Positions 1-6,750 of a stretch of 10,938 bases of DNA are shown here, in pieces. The stretch comes from Actinomycetota bacterium (GTDB lineage: Bacteria; Actinomycetota; Geothermincolia; Fen-727; Anoxymicrobiaceae), in contig JAHIPE010000226.1 of NCBI GenBank assembly GCA_018894655.1, forward strand, positions 1 through 10,938, read 5' to 3'. Under the pieces are notes generated by a model. The model saw only the letters and a program-made list of their open reading frames with translations, did not search any database and was not told the origin of the DNA. The position numbers and the translations under genes are program-made. The stretch's first letter is position 1; each line of letters begins with the position of its first letter.

Positions 1-369
1 CCAAGCGATAGCAGCGACAGCCCCCGGACCCCCACCACGGCAACCGACCACGTTGTCAGTGAATGGACGGGCGTAACGGATGAAGCGTTGGTGACCTTCC
101 CGGGTGACGTGCCGGGAGAGGAGAGCGCGCCGGAGGTCGCTGCCGATGGCGAGCCCAAGCGTTCATCTGACTCCAGTGGCGCCGGTAGCAGCGGCTCCCC
201 GGACGATAGTGGTAATCTATTCGCCATGAGCGCGCCGGGCGGGGGCTCCGGCTCCGGCAGTAACAGCGAAAGTATCCCCCTGTTCCTTATCATCTGTGGC
301 AGCTACATCATCGTCCTCGGCCTTATAACCCTGGGCCTGAAGATCTGGCGCAATCCGCAGTCGTATTGA
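1..369 (+). CDS. 3' part of a gene for a surface protein with a C-terminal membrane anchor
   Basis: The frame is open from the first base of the window to the TGA at 367-369, giving 122 visible residues; the true start lies to the left. Visible residues 1 to about 90 are rich in Ser, Gly, Pro, Asp and Glu, with Ser/Gly runs typical of an extended, disordered linker. One hydrophobic segment follows at about residues 92-116 (from IPLFLIICG to LGLKIW), then a short basic tail ending NPQSY. This suggests a protein whose bulk is outside the cell, held by one C-terminal helix with a short cytoplasmic tail. No LPXTG sortase motif is visible. A GTG at 88 could serve as an internal start, but the same low-complexity composition continues upstream of it, so a longer gene is more likely. 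I do not recognise the family. It converges on the PIG-L gene with a 37-bp AT-rich gap. Confidence 0.7.
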   Translation, partial: PSDSSDSPRTPTTATDHVVSEWTGVTDEALVTFPGDVPGEESAPEVAADGEPKRSSDSSGAGSSGSPDDSGNLFAMSAPGGGSGSGSNSESIPLFLIICGSYIIVLGLITLGLKIWRNPQSY

Positions 370-406
370 GGGGCGCCTATAAAATAATCGTTTCCAATAA
401 TATGAG

Positions 407-1174
407 TCAGGCCCGATCCACCGGGTCAAGGACTCCGGAAACAGCTTCCCTGAAGTCCTTAAAAACGATGCCGAGAATCCTGCGTAATAAAAACCCCTCA
501 TAGATGAGCTTTCCCCCATGGGGAGGCTGGCGGTAGTTCCAGGCCGGGACCCTGCGGTAGGGCTCACCACGGGTCATGGTTTCTTTTTTGTTGGTGAACA
601 ATAGCGTCGGCGGCACCGCTATCCAGAACTGGCTCCGGTATTTAAAAAGCGCCCGGAGCTTAAACAGGATGTCATCACGCGAAAGCGGGACATAAAGGGT
701 TTCGGTCTCGGCCGGGATGAACCGGTTAATAGTCCATAGTTTACCGCGATGTCGGTTGTACAGGGGCGCCTCATATACGGGAAGCGATGGGTCTAGGCGA
801 CGGGCAGCGGTGACAGAGGCAAAGTTAGCCATGTCATGGTCCGGGTGTCCTCCCTCAAAGGCGACGGTGTATACTTCAGAAGGGCGGGCCTCTTCCATGG
901 TTTGGGCCAGCCGCTCCACGATCTCGGGGGCAAACCTTATTGAGGTTCCATCGGGGTAGGGCCAGAAGGAAAGCCTGTCTTCCCCCAATCCCACCATCCT
1001 CATCACCGCGGTGGACTCAGCTCTCCGCACCTCCGCCGGGACAAAATGCGCGCCATCGGTGATCCAGACCACGTGTATCTCTCTCTCCCTCTCAAACAGG
1101 TTCCTGAGCATGCCCAGGTAGACAAACTCGTCGTCCTGGTGAGCGAAGACGAATAGGACCGGTCCGTCCTCCAT
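407..1174 (-). CDS. PIG-L (LmbE-like) family zinc-dependent deacetylase
   Basis: This 255-residue protein has the hallmarks of PIG-L/LmbE N-acetylglucosaminyl deacetylases, which remove N-acetyl groups from GlcNAc-containing sugars or conjugates with one bound zinc. After a hydrophobic beta strand (VLFVFA) comes AHQDDE at residues 11-16, matching the family AHPDDE motif with Gln for Pro. His12 and Asp15 would bind zinc and Asp14 would be the general base. The second motif, GGHPDHDMA at 108-116, supplies the third zinc ligand, probably His113. The length fits the family. No signal peptide is visible, so it is probably cytoplasmic. The ATG at 1174 lies just before the first beta strand and has a G-rich Shine-Dalgarno (AGGGGG) about 11 bases upstream. 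The gene diverges from the GH1 gene, suggesting a shared role in sugar or glycoconjugate metabolism. Substrate is not determinable; family members act on mycothiol or bacillithiol precursors, GPI precursors, antibiotics and glycans. Confidence 0.88.
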   Translation of the reverse strand: MEDGPVLFVFAHQDDEFVYLGMLRNLFEREREIHVVWITDGAHFVPAEVRRAESTAVMRMVGLGEDRLSFWPYPDGTSIRFAPEIVERLAQTMEEARPSEVYTVAFEGGHPDHDMANFASVTAARRLDPSLPVYEAPLYNRHRGKLWTINRFIPAETETLYVPLSRDDILFKLRALFKYRSQFWIAVPPTLLFTNKKETMTRGEPYRRVPAWNYRQPPHGGKLIYEGFLLRRILGIVFKDFREAVSGVLDPVDRA

Positions 1175-1217
1175 TATGGGTGCGCCCCCTTATACAAGAT
1201 CCGCTGGTTTGTTAGAC

Positions 1218-1223
1218 TATAAT
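1218..1223 (+). promoter_or_regulatory. TATAAT -10 box, probable promoter of the GH1 gene
   Basis: A perfect TATAAT lies 42 bp upstream of the GH1 start, in the 91-bp spacer between divergent genes. The region 17 bp upstream (about 1195-1200) is a poor match to TTGACA, and there is no extended -10 TGn. The box is therefore only suggestive of a housekeeping promoter. The spacer must also hold the promoter for the PIG-L gene on the other strand, which I could not pick out. Confidence 0.35.
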
Positions 1224-1265
1224 ACCTGGGACTCGGGCTTTGTTACCAGTAGTGAGTGAGGAGCA

Positions 1266-2828
1266 GTGAGATTCAGATTGCACTACGGTTCAAGGGAAAT
1301 AGAAGAGACCTTCGGCGACGACTATCGCCTGGACCAGGCGTTTTGCTGGGGGGCCGGGAACTCCGCCTACCAGACCGAGGGGGGCTTGAACGGCCCGGGC
1401 CAGCCGCTTAACAACTGGTTCCCCTGGGAGCGTAGTGGAAAAGCGGCGCCAACCGGCATGGCCACCGACTTCTACCACCGCTACAGGGAAGATTTCCAAA
1501 ACGCGCGTCGAATCGGCCTCAACCATTTCCGACTCGGCCTTGAATGGGCGCGTATCCAGCCTCACACGGAAATGGAAGCCCATTCGCCCCCCCACTTCGA
1601 CCCGGAGGCACTTGATCACTACGCAAGAATGCTGGCCACCGCAAGGGAGATGGACCTTGAGCCGGTCGTCACCCTTCACCACTTCACCCACCCCATGTGG
1701 ATGGGCGCTGACATGTGGTTGGATGAGGACTGCCTTGAGTTATTCCAGAGTTATGTCCAACACGTGGTTACCGGCATAAACGAACTGCTGATAGATCGCT
1801 ACCGCCAGGAACCGATCGGTATGTGGGAGACCACAAACGAGCCCAACATCCTGGCTCCGGCTTTCTACCTCCTGGGGGCCTTCCCTTCGGGGGGAGTTGG
1901 AACGGGGAGGTACTGGAAGGCGCTGAACAACCTCCTGCTTGCTCACCTGATAGCGTACGAGAACACCCACCGCATCTACCGGGAACGGGGCTGGAAGGAG
2001 CCTAGGGTGACCCTGGCCACGGTCAGCCTCTGCTTCTACTGGCTGGACAAGGTTGTCTTCGACATCCTGCTGGCGAGAAAGCGCGGAGTGTCAAGGGATG
2101 AACTGCCGGAATACCTTGATGAACATGCCAAGGTGTTCCACAGGATGGCGGAGAGTATTCCCCGGCCCCGGGGTCCAAAATTCAAGGCGGGGCTCTACAT
2201 CGAGAGGGTAGCCAGGCACGGCCTGGGCCGCTACATAAGGGTCGAGCGGTTCTCTCCCCTTATTGAGAGAGTCTACTCCTCCGAGCTTGAGCAGCACCTC
2301 GACCTGATAGCGGTGGATCTCTACGACCCCTTCCCCGGACACTTCCTCAAGCTTCCCTACCTGGAAGAGATAAAAAGCGCAAGGCCCCGGCTCTACATTC
2401 ACCACTGGGATTGGGTCCAGAACCTACAAGCTTTCCGGTCTTTTCTCAAAGCCTACGGCTCAAAGAGCGACGGGGTCCCCCTTCACGTCTTCGAGCACGG
2501 GCTCTGCAACCGGGTGAGAAACGGGAGGCCCATTCCCCGAAAGGACGGGGCAGACAGACCGACCTTCCTGAAGGCCTTCCTCTTTGAGATGGCCAGGGCT
2601 ATAAAGGAAGGAGCCCCGGTCGAAGGGTATTTCCACTGGTCTATAACCGACAACTACGAGTGGGGCTCTTTCGAGCCTCGCTTCGGCCTTCACGGCATCG
2701 ACTATGAGAATGGGGCCACAAGGAGCAGGTTGGACTCCGCTGGGAAAGACGCCGCCGGAGCATTCCGGGAGATAATCGAATCGGTCACCGCAGGTTCGCT
2801 CGAGGAGATAAAGAGAGCCCTCCTGTGA
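1266..2828 (+). CDS. Glycoside hydrolase family 1 protein (beta-glycosidase-like)
   Basis: This 520-residue protein spans a whole GH1 (beta/alpha)8 barrel, which hydrolyses beta-glucosides, beta-galactosides or related sugars with retention of configuration. The family opening FLWGAATSAYQ appears as FCWGAGNSAYQTEGG (26-40), with Gln36 as the expected glycone ligand. LHHFTHP at 137-143 matches LHHFDLP. The acid/base Glu192 is in TTNEPN (189-194). The likely nucleophile is Glu410 in VFEHGL, where the usual sequence is TENG. The C-terminal signature HWSITDNYEWGSFEPRFGL (457-475) keeps Glu465 and Trp466 for sugar binding. The Ser-Lys-Tyr set of 6-phospho-glycosidases is absent. There is no signal peptide, so it is probably cytoplasmic. 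The GTG at 1266 is the first possible start, because TGA occurs in frame at 1257. Its GAGGAG lies only 2 bases upstream, so a start a few codons later (TTG at 1278) is possible. Substrate is unknown. Confidence 0.9.
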   Translation: MRFRLHYGSREIEETFGDDYRLDQAFCWGAGNSAYQTEGGLNGPGQPLNNWFPWERSGKAAPTGMATDFYHRYREDFQNARRIGLNHFRLGLEWARIQPHTEMEAHSPPHFDPEALDHYARMLATAREMDLEPVVTLHHFTHPMWMGADMWLDEDCLELFQSYVQHVVTGINELLIDRYRQEPIGMWETTNEPNILAPAFYLLGAFPSGGVGTGRYWKALNNLLLAHLIAYENTHRIYRERGWKEPRVTLATVSLCFYWLDKVVFDILLARKRGVSRDELPEYLDEHAKVFHRMAESIPRPRGPKFKAGLYIERVARHGLGRYIRVERFSPLIERVYSSELEQHLDLIAVDLYDPFPGHFLKLPYLEEIKSARPRLYIHHWDWVQNLQAFRSFLKAYGSKSDGVPLHVFEHGLCNRVRNGRPIPRKDGADRPTFLKAFLFEMARAIKEGAPVEGYFHWSITDNYEWGSFEPRFGLHGIDYENGATRSRLDSAGKDAAGAFREIIESVTAGSLEEIKRALL

Positions 2829-3007
2829 AAGGCGGTCCCGGTTTTTACCACCCTTTGACCTCTTTAGGGAGTATGCGCGGCAGCATCTTGCGTTTGTACC
2901 TGGCACCATCTTGCGTTTCTTGCGTTTGTACCTGGTACCATCTTGTGTTTTGCGGCGTTGGGGCCTGGCCCCTCTGTAGCGTTTAGCCCCTCTGTAGCGT
3001 TTTTGTC
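2829..3007. repeat. Convergent spacer with three CCTGG-centred palindromes and an 18-bp tandem duplication
   Basis: No gene is visible in this 179-bp gap between the ends of the GH1 and PlsB genes. Three short palindromes share a CCTGG core: GTACCTGGCAC (2896-2906, one mismatch), GTACCTGGTAC (2928-2938) and GGGGCCTGGCCCC (2960-2972). Their centres are 32 and 33 bp apart. The first two follow copies of CATCTTGCGTTT, and a CTTGCGTTT is duplicated at 2919-2927. Next to the third palindrome is an exact 17-bp repeat with an 18-bp period (2968-2985 and 2986-3003), containing CTGTAGCGTTT. The layout suggests a small array of dispersed palindromic repeats. It may act as a two-way transcription stop, but no palindrome has a proper U-tract. 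Confidence 0.6.
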
Positions 3008-5488
3008 TTACGCGGGGGGGAGGAATGAGCGGATGCGGCAGGCAAGTTCGGCGGCGTCCCGGCGCTCGCCGGGTGATACCGTTACGGCCTCCTTGCCGTC
3101 ATCGCCGCGCTCCCGGCGCTCGGTGAGGAAGCCCATCTGCTTGAACCTCCTTATGGCGGTCTTGAACGTCACCCTGGAGATCGACTCCTCTCGCCTGATA
3201 GTCCCTTCCGCAAGCAGGCGGGCCCCTTCCTTGAAGCACTGCTTCACCAGTTCATCCCGGGATAGCTCGCTCCCCGGCTCCAGGCGGCCCAGCGTTGTCG
3301 CCACCACGATGTACCCCTCCAGGAACGAGTCGACAAGAGAAGCGAAAACGGCGGCCCCATAGGACCGGTTCAGCTCGCCGATGGCGCGCTCGACGGCGGC
3401 ATCCCACTCGCCGTCCCGGTTGAACACGAACTCCTGGCCCAGGATGTCCCCGAGAAATTCCATGTCGTCCACTATCCACGACTGCTGCATCGCGAGTTCA
3501 CCCGGGTGGCCCCTGAACGACGCGGCGACAAGCGCCTCAGGGATGAAATGGTGGATAGGGGTGTTCTTGTTGTACTCGAGGAAGCGCCTCCCACTCTCCT
3601 CCAGACGGTACCCGTCATCGCCGTTCCGGGATTCGGGAACGACATGTCCTTCCTCGACAAAACGCCGAACGGCCTCCACTACCCCCGCCACGTCCGCGTA
3701 AAGGGGTATCCCCCGCCTGGCCGCAAAGCGCAGGAGCAGGCCCGCCGCCTCATCTACGTCGCCGGCCGAGACCCACTCTCCCCCCGTGGAAAGCAGGGCG
3801 CAAGCAGCCAGGGACCTGTTGGTGAGAGGCGTTATCTTGTTGATGCCCTCGCATACGACGCCGGCGACACCTTCGACATCCCGGTGCTCCAACAGCGACC
3901 TCATACTGGACGGCTCGCCGAACTTCACGTAGGCACGCCCCAGCCTGGAGTTCACCGACCTGAAGATGCCGGTGAAGCCTTTTACACTCTCGCCGACCTT
4001 TCGGCCGCCGGCCATCTCCTTGACGTGCGAGCCTTCCTCGGGAACCTTGTCGTAACCCAGGAACACCGGTAGCAGTGTCACGTCGGAGCACACCCCAATG
4101 CGGAGGGACTCCTCCAGTATCCCCAGGTAGCCGGTCCTGGGGTATGCGAGCTTTCCGTCCCTGCTCCTGGTGCCCTCGATATAGACCACGGTCACGTAGT
4201 TCTCGGCAAGCAGGTAACGGACGTAGGCGCTGAAAACCTCTCGGTACAGCATCTCGCCCCTGAACGTCCTCCTCAGGTAGAACGCCCCGGAGTGCCTGAG
4301 CAGCCACCCCACCGGCCAGAAGTCGAGGTTCAGCCCTGCCGCCTGCTGGGGGGGGACCATCCCCGAGCGGAACATGGCGTACCCGATGAGCAGCGGGTCC
4401 ACGTAGCTCTTGTGGGAGCAAGCCAGGACAAGGCGGTTGCGGCTGTCGCACTCGGAGAGGAACCGTATCCCACGGCGGTCGATCTCCAGCCCGTCGAGGA
4501 AGCGGCTGAAGAGAAAATCGATGAAGCGGGCGAACCAGCGCACAACTCCCACCCGGTAATCCGACGCTATCTCTTCGATATAACCTTGCGCCTCCCCCAG
4601 CGCGTCCTCGCGGGGGATCGCCATCTCCAGCGAGTACTCCTGCACGTACGCCGCGAGGATCGGGTCGCAGAGAACCCTTCTCTTCACATCCCGTACAGGC
4701 TCCTTCGGCGGGCCCGCGCAGGCGCGGCGCTCCGACTCGACCGCCCCCCTAAGCTTCACCCGGAGCGCCTCACTATCCCCGGCGAGGTCTACCGCGTCCC
4801 CACGGGAGCCCTCGAGCCACTGGGAGAGCACAAGCGGCTTGCAGTTCTTGACCCGCGCGGTGCGGAGTGTGCGGAACATGGATGTGGCCTTCCTCACAAG
4901 ATTCCACGGGGCGACGTGCGACAGGCGCGAGGTGACCGACGCCGGCGGGGCGTCCGGTGTAAGCTGGTGAGAGGTCCGTGCGACGGGAACCACGGTTATG
5001 GGTGAAAGGCTCTGCCGCTGTATCGCCACCAGCGCCTCCAGGCCGTTGCCGTTCTCCGCCCGGCCCTTGTAGTCGGATATCGTCGACAGGTCCAGGGTGG
5101 CAAACTCATGGGTCATGCGCCGCCGGCTCTTCGGGTTTCCCGAGTTCGGGCGTGACTTCCCGTCCCCGTTCCCCCGGCCCACCTCGACGATGTTGATGTC
5201 GCCGCGGTGCCTCAACCTGGCGGCGAGAACAACCTTGCGGCGGTAGCGGGAACTGGGCAGCGCGAATACGGTCAGGTTACCGGCTATGACCCAGCTTGGG
5301 TGGTGCGGCTCGCCGTCGAGGGTCCTCCCGTGAGACGACCCGTGCTCCAGCGGGCGCATAAACCGTGACAGGGCTCTAATCAGGATGCCCGTCGCCGGGT
5401 TCGGCTTAAAGGCAAACATGGCATTCACCAGGCTGGCGGTCTCCCCGTAATCCAGCCGAGCCTCTTCCAGGCCACCCTCACGCTTCAT
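3008..5488 (-). CDS. plsB: Glycerol-3-phosphate acyltransferase, PlsB type
   Basis: PlsB transfers an acyl group from acyl-ACP or acyl-CoA to the sn-1 position of glycerol-3-phosphate at the membrane, the first acylation in phospholipid synthesis. Counting from ATG 5488 (826 residues; E. coli PlsB has about 807), all four acyltransferase blocks are present: I, HKSYVD with catalytic His359 and Asp364; II, GAFYLRR (401-407); III, YIEGTRSR (436-443); IV, LPVFLGYDKVPE (473-484). AAGLNLDFWP before block II also resembles E. coli PlsB. The N-terminal 350 residues are divergent and hold SPITVVPVA, a strand common in this family. The frame can be read back to TTG 5527, but that has no Shine-Dalgarno; ATG 5488 has GGAG six bases upstream. 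TTG 5500, eight bases after AGGAGG, is an alternative. The gene lies 101 bp after the preceding gene, behind hairpin repeats. gpsA upstream makes its substrate. Confidence 0.93.
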   Translation of the reverse strand: MKREGGLEEARLDYGETASLVNAMFAFKPNPATGILIRALSRFMRPLEHGSSHGRTLDGEPHHPSWVIAGNLTVFALPSSRYRRKVVLAARLRHRGDINIVEVGRGNGDGKSRPNSGNPKSRRRMTHEFATLDLSTISDYKGRAENGNGLEALVAIQRQSLSPITVVPVARTSHQLTPDAPPASVTSRLSHVAPWNLVRKATSMFRTLRTARVKNCKPLVLSQWLEGSRGDAVDLAGDSEALRVKLRGAVESERRACAGPPKEPVRDVKRRVLCDPILAAYVQEYSLEMAIPREDALGEAQGYIEEIASDYRVGVVRWFARFIDFLFSRFLDGLEIDRRGIRFLSECDSRNRLVLACSHKSYVDPLLIGYAMFRSGMVPPQQAAGLNLDFWPVGWLLRHSGAFYLRRTFRGEMLYREVFSAYVRYLLAENYVTVVYIEGTRSRDGKLAYPRTGYLGILEESLRIGVCSDVTLLPVFLGYDKVPEEGSHVKEMAGGRKVGESVKGFTGIFRSVNSRLGRAYVKFGEPSSMRSLLEHRDVEGVAGVVCEGINKITPLTNRSLAACALLSTGGEWVSAGDVDEAAGLLLRFAARRGIPLYADVAGVVEAVRRFVEEGHVVPESRNGDDGYRLEESGRRFLEYNKNTPIHHFIPEALVAASFRGHPGELAMQQSWIVDDMEFLGDILGQEFVFNRDGEWDAAVERAIGELNRSYGAAVFASLVDSFLEGYIVVATTLGRLEPGSELSRDELVKQCFKEGARLLAEGTIRREESISRVTFKTAIRRFKQMGFLTERRERGDDGKEAVTVSPGERRDAAELACRIRSFLPPA

Positions 5489-5544
5489 TGTCCTCTCCAA
5501 CTCACTTCCCTCCTCAGGTCGCCACAAGTAATCACTAACATCAG

Positions 5545-5659
5545 CCGGTCAGGGAGGTTGAGAACCTCCCCTCAAGCTCAGGTCACCGGTCAGGGAGGTT
5601 GAGAACCTCCCCTCAAGCTCAGGTCACCGGTCGGGGAGGTTGAGAACCTCCCCTCAAGC
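5545..5659. repeat. 41-bp tandem hairpin repeats, about 2.8 copies
   Basis: Units begin at 5545, 5586 and 5627 with an exact 41-bp period; the last stops after 33 bp. Each contains the perfect palindrome GGGAGGTT-GAG-AACCTCCC (5552-5570, 5593-5611, 5634-5652). Copy 3 carries an A-to-G change at 5633 that adds a ninth base pair with C5653. The copies are otherwise almost identical, so the amplification is recent or maintained. Read on the minus strand, each hairpin is preceded by CTTGAG. The rightmost copy and most of the middle one are translated as the tail of the upstream gene, whose stop codon is at 5590-5592; the rest forms the plsB leader. There is no U-tract, so these are not standard terminators. 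RNA stabilisation, processing or a mobile palindromic element are possible. Confidence 0.9.
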
Positions 5660-6750
5660 GGGATGGTTTCACGTCTCCTCTTGCTCCGGGCCAGGTCGAG
5701 CAGGGCCTCCAGGCGTGTCTCCACTCCGGCCCGCCCTGTCTGCTCATCAATTGTCAAAGAAAGCACCGGGATGCCCATCTCCTCCGACACCCGGGCGAGA
5801 ACGCTCTTGGCTATGACCTCGGGCATGCAGGTGAACGGCAGAAAGTGTATTACCGCGTCAAAGCCGCGGCGCGCGAAGATAGCGGTGGCCCCCACCGAAA
5901 GGAGGCCGTCGCCGCCCACCTCGTGGGTAAGATAGGGGGCGGCGGCACGTGCCACCTGGCGCTCGTCGTAGCCGAAGACCGGGTTTCGCCCACCGGGGTA
6001 CGCCGTGTCCGCTATATGCACGGAGCGCTCCACCACCACGCCCCGCTTCCCGAGCCAGTTCCCGATGTCGAAGTTGAAGTACGGCTCCAGCACCACGAAT
6101 ATCTCCCCCACCACCCCGATCCTCAAGCACTGCCGGTCATCATCCAACCCGACGTTCTCGAACAACTGCTGGACCTCTCGGCGCGCCCGCCGTATCTCCT
6201 TCCCTGTGAAAGCGGCCGCGGTCACCGAGCACGCCTCCTCGGCGGCGCGCTCGACCGACCCCGGCTCCGCCTCCCGCCCCTTCAAGGCCAGCCCCCACTT
6301 CTCTATCTCGTCGAAAACGACGACCTTGGCGAGCGCCCTCCTGAGCTCGCGCACCAGCGTGCCGAATCGCGCGACGTCCGGCGGTACGATGCTTCGCAGG
6401 CCGGAGTAGGCTGCCTTGAGTGATGTCGAGGGCGGATCGAGTATTATCAGCTTGAACCGGTACCCTTCCTTCTCCAGTATCCGCCGCTGTATCTCCGCGT
6501 AATAACCAAAGCGGCACGGCCCGGAACCTCCTCCCATGAGGAGGGTATCCGCCCCCGCCTCGAGGGCCTGTACGAACGTTCCCACCACCGCCTTGAGCGG
6601 CAGGCATGCGAACTCGGGGGCGAGGGACGCGCCTATGCGCACCGTCTCCTCGCTGAACACCGGGGGCTCTATGTAGTCGATGCCGAACCTACAGGCGAGG
6701 TCCTCGACGATCAACGGCAGGTTCCCCATGCGCGGAGTGGATACCCTCAC
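5590..6750 (-). CDS. CoA-activase C-terminal/HGD-D-like iron-sulfur protein
   Basis: This 386-residue protein resembles the C-terminal part of the large CoA-substrate-specific enzyme activases and the 2-hydroxyacyl-CoA dehydratase D-component (HGD-D) fold. It has the N-terminal TPRMGN, FACLPLK with Cys49, GGGSGPCRFGYY with Cys79, GEIFVVLEPYFN (215-226), HFLPFTCMPEVIA with Cys308, and LTIDEQTGRAGVETRLEA (332-349). The three Cys motifs are probably ligands of an oxygen-sensitive [4Fe-4S] cluster. The start is GTG 6750, overlapping the stop of the DUF2229 gene by 4 bases (GTGA), which implies coupled translation and probably a complex. Residues 364-386 are encoded by the 41-bp hairpin repeats and look like an acquired tail beyond the usual family end. 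Related proteins take part in radical dehydration, and in anaerobes in converting ester lipids to ether or vinyl-ether lipids. Its place between gpsA and plsB favours a lipid role, which is inference. Confidence 0.8.
   Translation of the reverse strand: MRVSTPRMGNLPLIVEDLACRFGIDYIEPPVFSEETVRIGASLAPEFACLPLKAVVGTFVQALEAGADTLLMGGGSGPCRFGYYAEIQRRILEKEGYRFKLIILDPPSTSLKAAYSGLRSIVPPDVARFGTLVRELRRALAKVVVFDEIEKWGLALKGREAEPGSVERAAEEACSVTAAAFTGKEIRRARREVQQLFENVGLDDDRQCLRIGVVGEIFVVLEPYFNFDIGNWLGKRGVVVERSVHIADTAYPGGRNPVFGYDERQVARAAAPYLTHEVGGDGLLSVGATAIFARRGFDAVIHFLPFTCMPEVIAKSVLARVSEEMGIPVLSLTIDEQTGRAGVETRLEALLDLARSKRRRETIPLEGRFSTSPTGDLSLRGGSQPP

Noticed and set aside
2831..2861. Rho-independent terminator after the GH1 gene
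   Set aside because: AAAGG-GGT can pair with ACC-CCTTT only with an internal loop, and the T-run lies in the loop instead of after the stem.
4292..5005. 237-codon open frame on the plus strand
   Set aside because: It lies antisense to plsB, is rich in Arg and Pro as expected of a GC-rich shadow frame, and shows no recognisable motif. The same holds for the plus-strand frames at 3506-4072, 5845-6423 and 8003-8851.
5489..5527. Upstream extension of PlsB to the TTG at 5527 (839 residues)
   Set aside because: No Shine-Dalgarno precedes that TTG. ATG 5488 has GGAG at a good distance, and TTG 5500 also has a better site than TTG 5527.
5662..5675. Second TGAAAC ECF -35 element on the minus strand before plsB
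   Set aside because: TGAAAC is present inside the end of the HGD-D-like gene, but no CGTA occurs 16-17 bp downstream; that stretch is the hairpin repeat.
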